DNA of 64,000 nt from Homoserinimonas sp. OAct 916 (GTDB lineage Bacteria > Actinomycetota > Actinomycetes > Actinomycetales > Microbacteriaceae): the NCBI RefSeq assembly GCF_003260275.1, contig NZ_QJHB01000013.1, positions 1 to 64,000 of the forward strand, given 5' to 3'. The translations under genes were made by a program, and so were the position numbers. Positions 8,761 through 17,124 of this stretch are shown one piece after another (the first letter of the stretch is position 1; each line of letters starts with the position of its first letter). Under the pieces are notes generated by a model that was given only the letters and a program-made list of their open reading frames with translations, had not been told where the DNA came from and did no database searches.

Positions 8761-8861
8761 CGGTTCACGATCTCTTTCCGGCCCGCACTGGTGCGTGACG
8801 TTTGAGCGACGCCTCGGACGGGGGTGAGAATTTCGATCAGAAACCTGCCACGATCAGGGGT

Positions 8862-9881
8862 ATGACGATCCCTGACGATGCGGGCCAGCGACCGCCACCA
8901 ATAGACGCCCACCCCGCGCACCCTGGTCAGCCCCGGAGCCAGACCCGGACCTTGGAACCGCGACCTCAGCCGGGGCAGCGCCAAGTCGCGACACGACGCG
9001 GCCTGGCGATCGCCGCCCTTGTGGTCGGGATTGTGGCCGCGCTCGCCGGCTGGGCTCCGATCATCGGTGCTGTGATCGGTGTCGCGGCCGTCGTTCTCGG
9101 CGCGATCGCGCTGGCCAGGAAGCAATCGAAGCCATTCGCGGTCACAGGACTTGTGCTCGGTGTGCTCGCCACCGTAACTTCCCTCGTCATCACCTTCACG
9201 ATTGGCGCCCTCGGCGGCAATCTGTTGAACGAGCTCAGTCAATTGGACGAGTCAAGCGGTGGGAGTTTCGAGGTGGCAGAGCCCGGCGTCGTGGTCGACC
9301 CGGAACAGCTCGAGGGCGAGGGGATCTTCGAAGTGGACGGCGATGACTTCTTCGATCTAGACGGCGACGAAGGCTTCTTCGATTCGGACGAAGACGATGG
9401 CGTCCTCGATTCCCCGCTGGCCGAACCGGTTGATGCCCCGATCTCCACCGCGTCGGGCACCGAGGACGACCCGCACCTGATGGGCACCCGTATCGTCGGC
9501 GAGGAGTGGGACATCGTCATCAACAGTTTCACCCTCAATGCCACCGACGAAGTGTTGCAGGCTGTGCCGGAGAACAGGCCACCGAAAGAAGGCAAGCAGT
9601 ACGCCCTCGTCAATGCGACTGTGTTCTACACGGGCGAGGGCAATGGCAACCTCACTTATGGGCAGGTCGATCTCAAGTACAACGCTCCGAGCCGGTTGCT
9701 CCCTCCGGTCAAGAACGGCTCACTGGCGCCGGAGCCCGGACTCTATCTGGAAAACCTGCAGATCAGCGACTATTACACCGGGAACGTGGTCTATGAAATC
9801 CCAGCAACCGATACTGCCGGAGGACTCTATTTCACGAGGGGTTCAACTTCTGCAGAGTCGGTGCACGTCGCCATCCGATAG
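8862..9881 (+). CDS. DUF4190-type membrane protein with extracellular domain
   Basis: 339 residues from the ATG at 8862. A proline-rich cytosolic N-terminus (1-45) is followed by a DUF4190-like hydrophobic block (about 48-84 and 92-116). Then comes a strongly acidic segment (130-185) with repeated D-G-D/FF-D motifs, and a beta-rich domain (about 205-339) with NSFTLNATDEVLQ and KQYALVNATVFYTGEG, which resembles the DUF4352 immunoglobulin-like fold. It probably sits in the membrane with the C-terminal domain outside. The acidic Asp-rich segment could bind calcium; this is speculation. Confidence 0.7.
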   Translation: MTIPDDAGQRPPPIDAHPAHPGQPRSQTRTLEPRPQPGQRQVATRRGLAIAALVVGIVAALAGWAPIIGAVIGVAAVVLGAIALARKQSKPFAVTGLVLGVLATVTSLVITFTIGALGGNLLNELSQLDESSGGSFEVAEPGVVVDPEQLEGEGIFEVDGDDFFDLDGDEGFFDSDEDDGVLDSPLAEPVDAPISTASGTEDDPHLMGTRIVGEEWDIVINSFTLNATDEVLQAVPENRPPKEGKQYALVNATVFYTGEGNGNLTYGQVDLKYNAPSRLLPPVKNGSLAPEPGLYLENLQISDYYTGNVVYEIPATDTAGGLYFTRGSTSAESVHVAIR

Positions 9882-9978
9882 GTCCATCGGCGCTGCGCGC
9901 CGAGGGGGACAGCACGAGCACCGACTTCTCCACAGTACTCTGGTCCCACAGAGCGAAGACAAACCCTGAGGAGAGCCA

Positions 9979-11652
9979 ATGTCGTCCACTCCAGCGCCGA
10001 ATGCGACGCCCCAGTCTGACGCGATCGTCGTCGGAGCCGGACTCGCCGGCCTGGTGGCTGCGGCAGAGCTCGTCACCGCGGGCAAGCGGGTCACCATTGT
10101 TGAACAGGAGCCGGACGCATCATTGGGCGGCCAGGCGTGGTGGTCTTTCGGAGGGTTGTTTCTGGTCGACTCCCCCGAGCAGCGCCGGATGGGCATCAAG
10201 GACAGTATCGATTTGGCCCGGCAGGACTGGGACGGCACCGCTGGGTTCGATCGGGACGAGGACGAGTGGGGTCGCAAGTGGGCTGATGCCTACCTCGACT
10301 TCGCCGCTGGGGAGAAACGCTCCTGGTTGCACGAGATGGGGGTGCGGTTCTTCCCCGTGGTCGGGTGGGCGGAGCGCGGCGGCTACACCGCGACCGGGCC
10401 GGGCAACTCGGTGCCCCGGTTCCACATCGTCTGGGGAACGGGCCCCGGCATCCTCGCCCCATTCATCAAAAAGGTGCAGGAGGGTGCCCTGGCCGGTCTG
10501 GTGACCGTGCATCACCGGCACAGGGTCGACGAGTTGATCGTCGACGCCGGCGCAGTTGTCGGAGTACGGGGGCGCCAATTGGCATCCAGCGATGTGGCCC
10601 GCGGTGAGGGCAGCTCGCGGGATGAGGTCGGTGACTTCGAGTTGCAAGCACCCGCGGTGATCGTTGCCACCGGCGGGATCGGCGGCAACCACGACCTGGT
10701 GCGGGAGAACTGGCCGGAACGTTTCGGCGAGGCCCCGGCTTCGATGCTCTCTGGTGTTCCCGAACACGTTGACGGCCGGATGCTCGCCATCGCTGAGGCC
10801 GCTGGCGCTCGGCTGGTCAACAAAGACCGTATGTGGCATTACGTCGAGGGCATCAAGAATTGGGCACCGGTGTGGGCAAAGCATGGCGTTCGTATCCTGC
10901 CTGGGCCGTCGCCGCTCTGGCTGGATGCCACCGGAAAACGCCTGCCGGTGCCGCTCTTCCCCGGTTTCGACACCCTGGGAACGCTGGAATATATTCTGAG
11001 AACGGGATATGAGCACAGCTGGTTCATTCTCACCCAGAAGATCATCGAGAAGGAATTCGCGCTCTCGGGCAGCGAGCAGAACCCCGATCTGACCGGCAAG
11101 GACCTGAAATTACTCGTAAAACGAGTCGGTCCCGGTGCCCCCGGCCCGGTGGAGGCGTTCAAGGACAAGGGCGAGGATTTCATTGTGGCCTCGTCGCTGG
11201 CCGAATTGCTCGTCGGCATGCAGCAGCTCTCCCCCGAGGCGACCATCGACCTCGAACAGGTGGAGCGCGAGGTGCGTGCCCGTGACCGCGAGATGGACAA
11301 CGACTTCACCAAGGATGCCCAGATCACGGCGCTGCGCGGTGCTCGGTCCTCCCGCGGCGACAAGCTGATCCGGGTGGCGTCACCGCACAAACTGCTCGAC
11401 GAGAAAGCCGGGCCGCTGATCGCGGTCAAACTGCATATTCTGACCAGAAAGTCGCTGGGTGGCATCCAGACCAACCTGAAATCGCAGGCGTTGGGCTCCG
11501 ACGGCACCCCGATCACGGGGCTGTACGCCGCCGGTGAGGTCGCTGGCTTCGGCGGCGGCGGCGTGCACGGCTACCGGTCGCTCGAGGGCACATTTCTGGG
11601 CGGATGCCTGTTCACCGGCCGCGTGGCGGGCCGGGCCGTCGCCGCTCTCTAG
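9979..11652 (+). CDS. FAD-dependent dehydrogenase (fumarate reductase/KstD superfamily)
   Basis: 557 residues. The FAD-binding GxGxxG is at 19-24 (VVGAGLAGLVAAAEL), followed by the dinucleotide-fold acidic end TIVEQE. The C-terminus has LYAAGEVAGFGGGGVHG and GTFLGGCLFTGRVAGR, the second flavin-contact region. The sequence WWSFGGLFLVDSPEQRRMGIKDS is characteristic of the actinobacterial FAD-binding dehydrogenases related to mycobacterial Rv0785. These are relatives of 3-ketosteroid dehydrogenase and flavocytochrome fumarate reductase. Substrate unknown. It has no obvious operon partner. Confidence 0.85.
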   Translation: MSSTPAPNATPQSDAIVVGAGLAGLVAAAELVTAGKRVTIVEQEPDASLGGQAWWSFGGLFLVDSPEQRRMGIKDSIDLARQDWDGTAGFDRDEDEWGRKWADAYLDFAAGEKRSWLHEMGVRFFPVVGWAERGGYTATGPGNSVPRFHIVWGTGPGILAPFIKKVQEGALAGLVTVHHRHRVDELIVDAGAVVGVRGRQLASSDVARGEGSSRDEVGDFELQAPAVIVATGGIGGNHDLVRENWPERFGEAPASMLSGVPEHVDGRMLAIAEAAGARLVNKDRMWHYVEGIKNWAPVWAKHGVRILPGPSPLWLDATGKRLPVPLFPGFDTLGTLEYILRTGYEHSWFILTQKIIEKEFALSGSEQNPDLTGKDLKLLVKRVGPGAPGPVEAFKDKGEDFIVASSLAELLVGMQQLSPEATIDLEQVEREVRARDREMDNDFTKDAQITALRGARSSRGDKLIRVASPHKLLDEKAGPLIAVKLHILTRKSLGGIQTNLKSQALGSDGTPITGLYAAGEVAGFGGGGVHGYRSLEGTFLGGCLFTGRVAGRAVAAL

Positions 11653-11761
11653 CGAACAGCGAACGTGAGAGGTCCCACGAGCGCCCCCATTGTCGGTGAG
11701 GAGGGAACAGTGCACGACTTGGGCGGGACTTTCCGGGCAGGAGCTGGATCTACCGTTTGAG

Positions 11762-12439
11762 CTATGCCTTGAGCGTCCAGGGCTGGCGGCGCACCAGGAT
11801 GTGCCCGCGGGCGGTCGTGAGCCGCGTCCACGGCCCCGACTGGAACACCGCCACACTGTTGGCCTGGATCAGGAAGCCCAGACTGAGCGCCCCGAAAGCC
11901 GACCCGGCGCCCAGATATTCCGCGCCGGCAATCGGGCGGCCCCACACCTCTTGTCGCACCCGGGTCACAATCTGCTCCCCCACCGCTTCCGGCACTGTCT
12001 GGGCTACTTCAGCGATGCCTGCCTGTGCGGCCTGCTCGAGAACAGTCGCGGCGATCGGCTCGAGTTTCACCCAACCTCCGCGCGGCGGCGAAATGCCCGA
12101 CCAGGTGACCGTCGACACCGGATGCGGCAGCCGCACAGTGACGGGCGAATCCGATATCTCGATCCCGGGGCCCACCTCGGGCAGCCGTTCGAGCAGCGAG
12201 CGGATCGGCACGACCGAATCGAAATTGATGCCGATATCAATCGCCCACGTACGAAGGCCCAGCACTGTATCGGAGCGGTCGAGTAACCCACGCGGGTAGA
12301 AGATCGCGGAGTAGACGGCGAGCACCCCGGAGCCGGCGATCAGGCGCACGGAGCCGTCTTCGACTCGGGCTGCGCGCGACAAGTACACCCGGAGGTCTGA
12401 AACTGCCAGGGAATCAGCTAATGCAAAGGAGTTGGTCAT
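11762..12439 (-). CDS. Conserved hypothetical protein
   Basis: 225 residues with no transmembrane segment and no known motif. The sequence has alternating hydrophobic strands and well-biased codons, so it is a real gene. I recall similar proteins only from Microbacteriaceae. It diverges from the thioesterase gene starting at 12521, and the 81-base gap must hold both promoters. Function unknown. Confidence 0.7.
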   Translation of the reverse strand: MTNSFALADSLAVSDLRVYLSRAARVEDGSVRLIAGSGVLAVYSAIFYPRGLLDRSDTVLGLRTWAIDIGINFDSVVPIRSLLERLPEVGPGIEISDSPVTVRLPHPVSTVTWSGISPPRGGWVKLEPIAATVLEQAAQAGIAEVAQTVPEAVGEQIVTRVRQEVWGRPIAGAEYLGAGSAFGALSLGFLIQANSVAVFQSGPWTRLTTARGHILVRRQPWTLKA

Positions 12440-12520
12440 CTGCTGTCTAAACTATCTGAGCAAGGCCGAGGTTTCATCTTGGCGCCTGCGGGGTGGCCCC
12501 GCACCGACTCTGGAGTGAGC

Positions 12521-13402
12521 ATGAACGAATCCCTCGCCGACCTGCTGGCCGCCCTCGACCTGACCGACACGGGCGCCCGCACCAACGAGGACATCTTCAC
12601 CGGGCCGTCGCAGTGGATGCCCCTGGGGCGGGTGTTCGGCGGTCAAGTGCTCGCCCAGTCCCTGGTTGCTGCCGGCAAAACCGTTCCAGAAGACCGGCCC
12701 GTGCACTCGATGCACGGATACTTCCTTCGCCCGGGTGATGTGAAACTCCCGTTCACTTTCTCGGTGGATCGCATTCATGACGGCAATTCCTTCACGACCA
12801 GGCGCACTCAGGCCTACCAGAACGGAGTGCCGATCCTGTCGATGATCGCCTCCTTCCAGACCGAGGACACGGGGCTGGACCACCAGATGGATATGCCAGC
12901 CGACCTGCCCGACCCCGAGTCGCTGCCAGATGCCGCAACGGCTCTTGCCGCATTCGATCATCCGGTCGGACGATACTGGGCAACTCAACGACCCTTCGAC
13001 ATTCGTCACATCGATTCCCCGATCTACATGAGAGTCGACGGCGCGCACGTCGCGCACCAGGCGATCTGGATGAAATCCTTCGAGCGCCTGCCCGACGATC
13101 CCATGCTGCACCGGGCCGCGCTGGCGTACGCCAGCGACTACACCATTCTGGAACCCATCTACCGCCGCCACGGCATCGCCTGGGCCACGCCGGGACTTCG
13201 AACAGCCAGTCTGGATCACGCCATGTGGTGGCACCGGTTCGGACGGGTCGACGACTGGATGCTGTACGTGCAGGAGTCGCCGAGTGCCTCGGGCGGTCGG
13301 GGTCTTTCCATCGCGCGCATCTACAGCCGCACCGGTACGTTGCTCGCCAGTGTTGCGCAAGAAGGCATGGTACGAGTCAAGAGCAGTGAACCCACCGCCT
13401 GA
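12521..13402 (+). CDS. tesB: Acyl-CoA thioesterase II (TesB)
   Basis: 293 residues with the double hot-dog arrangement of TesB. The first hot-dog has VFGGQVLAQSLVAAGKTVPE and MHGYFLRPGD; the second has ASLDHAMWWHRFGRVDDWMLY and the catalytic-region Asp of SLDHAMWWH. It hydrolyses medium and long acyl-CoAs to free acid and CoA. The start chosen is the ATG at 12521, preceded by GGAGTGAGC; the 14-codon extension upstream has a TTG start and no support. Confidence 0.92.
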   Translation: MNESLADLLAALDLTDTGARTNEDIFTGPSQWMPLGRVFGGQVLAQSLVAAGKTVPEDRPVHSMHGYFLRPGDVKLPFTFSVDRIHDGNSFTTRRTQAYQNGVPILSMIASFQTEDTGLDHQMDMPADLPDPESLPDAATALAAFDHPVGRYWATQRPFDIRHIDSPIYMRVDGAHVAHQAIWMKSFERLPDDPMLHRAALAYASDYTILEPIYRRHGIAWATPGLRTASLDHAMWWHRFGRVDDWMLYVQESPSASGGRGLSIARIYSRTGTLLASVAQEGMVRVKSSEPTA

Positions 13403-13452
13403 AGGCACGCGCGACACCCGCTGATCGAGGATCCCGACCGAGGAGACAAAGC

Positions 13453-14865
13453 GTGACCGCAGCACTGCGCAGCCAGCCCCGCCTGATGCGAGCCAGGGAG
13501 CGACTGGCGAGAATCTCGGAATCGTTTGAGTCCCGGCTCTGGCCCATCCCTGTTGCCGCAGTGGTGGTCGCCGTCATGGCTGGGATCCTGCTGCCTCGAA
13601 TCGACCTGCAGGTCGACGGTTCACTGCCTGACTCGATTGATTCCTTGATCTTCAACGGCGGCGCCGACACGGCACGCGCGGTGCTGTCTTCGATCGCCGG
13701 CTCGCTGATCACCGCCACCTCCCTGACGTTCTCGCTGACCGTGGTTGCGCTTCAACTGGCCAGCAGCCAGGCCTCACCCCGCGTCATGCGTCTGTTCGCG
13801 CGCGACGGCCACGTACATCGCACACTGGCTGTGTTTCTCGGCACGTTCGCGTACTCGATCACAGCGTTGCGCTCGGTACGCTCGGCCGACCAGCAAGTGG
13901 TCGAGTTCGTTCCACGGATCACCGTCACCATGGGATTCCTTCTGACCTTAGTGAGCGTTGTGGTGCTGGTCTTCTTCCTTGCACACCTCGCCACCCAGTT
14001 GCGTGTCGAAACCATCATGCGGGAGATCCACACCGACACCGAGCAGACAATCCGACTGGTCAGCGACAGCAACGCCTCGCTCACCGCGTTCGCCTCACCG
14101 GTCGTTCGCCCGGAATCGACGACGCACGTCCTCAGCCCATCAAGCGGGTTCCTCACCAGTCGTGACCGGGGAACCCTGCTCGCCTTTGCCACCTCCCGTT
14201 CGATCGTGGTCGAGGAACTGGCGCGCATCGGGGACAATGTGGTCACGGGTACGCCGCTCGCCAGATGGTGGGTCTCAACCGGCGAATCGGGTGATAGCGA
14301 CGGCGCTGTCGATGCTGCTGAGGTGGAAGACGTGGTTCAGCGCTCGATACACATCTCCTACGAGCGCACCGCGGCCCAAGACGTTGATTACGGTGTGCAA
14401 CAACTGGTCGATATCGCGTTGCGTGCCCTGTCTCCCGGCATCAACGACCCCACAACGGCCTCAAACGTGCTTGGGCATTTGGGGGCCATCCTCACGCGAA
14501 CAATCGGCATGCCTCAGCTTCCGAAGGGCATTGCAGACGCAGCGGGGCAGTTGCGGATCGTGACCGATCCACGGTCAGAAACCGAGTTGTTGCGCCTGGC
14601 ACTCTCGCAGATCAGACACTATGGCGCGACAGACCCCCAGCTTGTCAAACGGTTTCTGCAGGTACTTTCCGACCTGACCTACACCTCGGGCGGGTTCGGG
14701 ATCGGGACTGGTCTGAAGGAACAATTGGATGCGCTGGAACAGCAACTGCGGGAGGCCGCCCCCGGCGACCCGGCCGCGGTTGCCATCCTGCTCCAGGAGT
14801 GTGCCAATCTGCGCCCCAGGCTCAACAACCTGCCCGCCGACGCACTCGCGCCACCGGGCGGATGA
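13453..14865 (+). CDS. DUF2254 membrane protein
   Basis: 470 residues. Four hydrophobic segments are clustered in the N-terminal 180 residues (about 33-52, 72-98, 120-138, 158-182), followed by a large soluble region with LSPSSGFLTSRDRG, VTGTPLARWW and ALRALSPGINDPTTASN. The last block is the hallmark of the DUF2254 family. Family function is unknown. It starts with GTG after GGAGACAAAGC. Its stop lies 24 bases from the convergent GntR gene. Confidence 0.85.
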   Translation: MTAALRSQPRLMRARERLARISESFESRLWPIPVAAVVVAVMAGILLPRIDLQVDGSLPDSIDSLIFNGGADTARAVLSSIAGSLITATSLTFSLTVVALQLASSQASPRVMRLFARDGHVHRTLAVFLGTFAYSITALRSVRSADQQVVEFVPRITVTMGFLLTLVSVVVLVFFLAHLATQLRVETIMREIHTDTEQTIRLVSDSNASLTAFASPVVRPESTTHVLSPSSGFLTSRDRGTLLAFATSRSIVVEELARIGDNVVTGTPLARWWVSTGESGDSDGAVDAAEVEDVVQRSIHISYERTAAQDVDYGVQQLVDIALRALSPGINDPTTASNVLGHLGAILTRTIGMPQLPKGIADAAGQLRIVTDPRSETELLRLALSQIRHYGATDPQLVKRFLQVLSDLTYTSGGFGIGTGLKEQLDALEQQLREAAPGDPAAVAILLQECANLRPRLNNLPADALAPPGG

Positions 14866-14889
14866 ACCAGCCCCTCACTTCGACTGTGC

Positions 14890-15567
14890 CTACGAAGTCT
14901 GCTGAGCCTCGGCCTCGCGGGCGCCGGTGACCATGGCGGTGAACGAATCGATGTGCTCGCGCACGCTTTCCACACCGTACTGCTGGATGTCGGCCAGGTA
15001 TTGCACGTGGTCCGCCAGAAGCATGTTTGGTCCGTAGAGCGGCCGAACGTGAAGCATGAGCAATTGCACCTCCGCCTCCAACTGCCGATAACTCTCGATC
15101 ATTCGTGGACTGTTGCAGGCCTCGACCACCGCGGTGTGGAAACGCGAGTGCGCCCCTTCCATCTCTGCCCAGCCCTCACGCAGGTCAACCGACGCCTGCA
15201 GCATCGCGTCGAGCGGGGCTTCCAATGTCTCGATCACCTCATCAGGCCACGAGTTTCCGTATTTTTCACGCAACATGCGCACCGCTTCAGACTCGAGCGC
15301 ACAGCGCAGGTGCTGAAGTGCAATGAGATCGGCGTTGTTGTGGTCGGTCACCCGGATCCCGACATAAGGCTGGTTCTTGACCAACCGCTCCGAGGTGAGT
15401 TGCGCGAGTGCCGACCGCACGGTGTGCCGGGAGACTCCGAATTCATCGGCCAGATGCGTTTCCCGGAGAGGCTCACCGGGCGCTAGTGCCCCGGTGAGGA
15501 TCCGGTCGCGCAGGATCGACGCCAGATCGACGGAGACGGTGCGGCGGGTGGGGATCTTCTCGATCAC
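14890..15567 (-). CDS. GntR-family regulator, FCD (FadR) subfamily
   Basis: 225 residues from the GTG at 15567, which has GGAGG five bases upstream. That GTG also overlaps the TGA of the EamA gene (GTGA). The wHTH (about 8-72) contains GEPLRETHLADEFGVSRHTV; the helical FCD effector domain (about 85-215) has the metal-ligand pattern with HSRFHTAVVEACNSP. Upstream in-frame codons belong to the exporter gene in another frame and are excluded. Coupling to the exporter makes it the likely local regulator. A FadR-type operator lies in front of the operon. Confidence 0.9.
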   Translation of the reverse strand: MIEKIPTRRTVSVDLASILRDRILTGALAPGEPLRETHLADEFGVSRHTVRSALAQLTSERLVKNQPYVGIRVTDHNNADLIALQHLRCALESEAVRMLREKYGNSWPDEVIETLEAPLDAMLQASVDLREGWAEMEGAHSRFHTAVVEACNSPRMIESYRQLEAEVQLLMLHVRPLYGPNMLLADHVQYLADIQQYGVESVREHIDSFTAMVTGAREAEAQQTS

Positions 15568-16547
15568 GTGAACCTCCGTTGCATTCGGCCAGTCGGCAGT
15601 AGTCTCGCCGGTACGGTCAAAACCGCAATCCCCGCCGCCAAAACCACCAGCCCGACCACAGAGGTTGCGCTCAGTTGTTCTCCGAGGATCAGAATTCCAA
15701 GCACCGTCGCTGTCACGGGCTCCCCCAGAGTGAGCGTTGAAACCGTCGGTGCTGCCAGCCGTTTCAACCCCCAACCGAACAATACGTAGGCGAGCGTGGT
15801 GGTGACAAGCCCCAGCCAGAGGGCCATCGCCAATCCATCGACCGTCGCCAGCCATGCGGTGTTCGTTGCCGCCAGCAGCGGAATGGAGAACAACGCTGCA
15901 AGACCGAACACTCCACCCATCGCGGCGGTTGGGCTCCAGCCCCGCTCTAGCAGCGCCTTACCCGAAAGCGTGTACACCGCGTACGAGGCGCCGGCAGACA
16001 GCGAACTCAGGATCCCGGAAAGGGTGATCGTCGTCTGCCCCGCGTCGGTCAACCCGCTCAGCAACACCACCCCGACGGTGGCCAGAACGGTCGCTACCAG
16101 CCAGATGACACCGGGAAATCGGCGCCGCAACGCCCAGTCGCAGGCGCCGGTGATGATTGGGGCCGAGCCGAGCGCCACAATTGTGCCCACCGCCACCCCG
16201 TTCTGGCTCGTACCCGCGAAGAAGGTCGGCTGATAGGCGAGCACACCACACGCCCCGAGCAGAACGATGGCCCAGGATGGCAACCCGAATCGACCACGCA
16301 CCCGCCCAACCGGCGGTACCAGCATCGCTTTCCCCAGAAGTTGTGACCTTTCGGCGCCGCGAATCGCGGACGCGCGGTGATCGCGGTACACCACGAGTGC
16401 GGCGATCAACGCCAACGCTCCCCCGCCGATCAGGATGCGCGCAGCACCGATCGAGGCGGGTGTGGCGTCGGTTGCACCGAGCGCTTGGCTTGTCCCGGTC
16501 GTTCCGAAGAGCAGTGCCGCGAGTAAGACCGCCAGATAGGGGCGCAT
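15564..16547 (-). CDS. EamA-family (DMT) transporter
   Basis: 327 residues with about ten transmembrane helices in two EamA repeats, the second including GASYAVYTLSGKALLERGWSP and LTLGEPVTATVLGILILGEQL. The E-P-x-x-A pattern of the repeat end is typical of DMT exporters of amino acids or other metabolites. There is no Shine-Dalgarno motif before the ATG. The upstream sequence instead has TATATT two bases before it, so a leaderless or very short leader mRNA is possible. First gene of a two-gene operon with the GntR regulator. Confidence 0.88.
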   Translation of the reverse strand: MRPYLAVLLAALLFGTTGTSQALGATDATPASIGAARILIGGGALALIAALVVYRDHRASAIRGAERSQLLGKAMLVPPVGRVRGRFGLPSWAIVLLGACGVLAYQPTFFAGTSQNGVAVGTIVALGSAPIITGACDWALRRRFPGVIWLVATVLATVGVVLLSGLTDAGQTTITLSGILSSLSAGASYAVYTLSGKALLERGWSPTAAMGGVFGLAALFSIPLLAATNTAWLATVDGLAMALWLGLVTTTLAYVLFGWGLKRLAAPTVSTLTLGEPVTATVLGILILGEQLSATSVVGLVVLAAGIAVLTVPARLLPTGRMQRRFT

Positions 16548-16555
16548 GTAATATA

Positions 16556-16566
16556 TTGTTGCACAA
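16556..16566. promoter_or_regulatory. FadR/FCD-type operator overlapping the EamA promoter
   Basis: TTGTTGCACAA fits the FCD-subfamily consensus TNGTNNNACNA exactly. On the minus strand it sits between TTGAAC and TATATT, directly ahead of the EamA ATG. A repressor bound here would cover the promoter. The likely ligand-responsive protein is the GntR regulator coded in the same operon. Confidence 0.6.
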
Positions 16567-16626
16567 AACGTTCAAACATGGGCCGGTGGGGAACACTGAA
16601 GTTGCACCAGGTGGTGAGAGAAGTAA

Positions 16627-17118
16627 CTACCCGCGCCTTCGGAACTGCACCGGTTCGCCGAGGTACGGCTCCCACGCTGCCCGCTCCGCTGCACTGATTC
16701 GCCTGGGGCGATCGGTGTCGGAATCCACTAGGACCAGCGTTGTGCTCGCCCGTGCGTAGAGTTGCGCGGGTTCAAGGCCCTTCGGCGTCCAGACCTCGTA
16801 ACAGATTTCAAGGCTCGCGCCCCCGATCTCCCCTATCCAGAGTTGGATGTCAATCGGTTGCCTGTGGTAGGGCACGGGCGCCAGGTACTCGACTTCCTGG
16901 CGAGCGATCAGCGAAATTGTCGACCCGCCGGCCTTGCCGTCGAGCATGCGGGTCGCCAGCGGCGACCCCAACGGCGACGTCGGCACATCAGGCTCATCTG
17001 ACTCCCAGAACGCGTAGATGCGCGCCTCCTCCAGGAGGTGCAGCATCTCCGCGTTGTTGACATGGCCATACGCGTCGAAGTCTGACCAGCGGAGGCGCGT
17101 CGGAACGTGTATCCGCAC
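16627..17118 (-). CDS. Acyl-CoA thioesterase, 4HBT hot-dog family
   Basis: 163 residues, a single hot-dog domain. DFDAYGHVNNAEMLHLLEEAR at residues 13-33 is the 4-hydroxybenzoyl-CoA thioesterase signature with the catalytic Asp and GHVNN; VEYLAPVPYH and ASLEICYEVW follow as the core strands. It lies 8 bases downstream of ettA, on the same strand, so they may share a transcript. Physiological substrate unknown. Confidence 0.85.
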   Translation of the reverse strand: MRIHVPTRLRWSDFDAYGHVNNAEMLHLLEEARIYAFWESDEPDVPTSPLGSPLATRMLDGKAGGSTISLIARQEVEYLAPVPYHRQPIDIQLWIGEIGGASLEICYEVWTPKGLEPAQLYARASTTLVLVDSDTDRPRRISAAERAAWEPYLGEPVQFRRRG

Positions 17119-17124
17119 GTCGCG

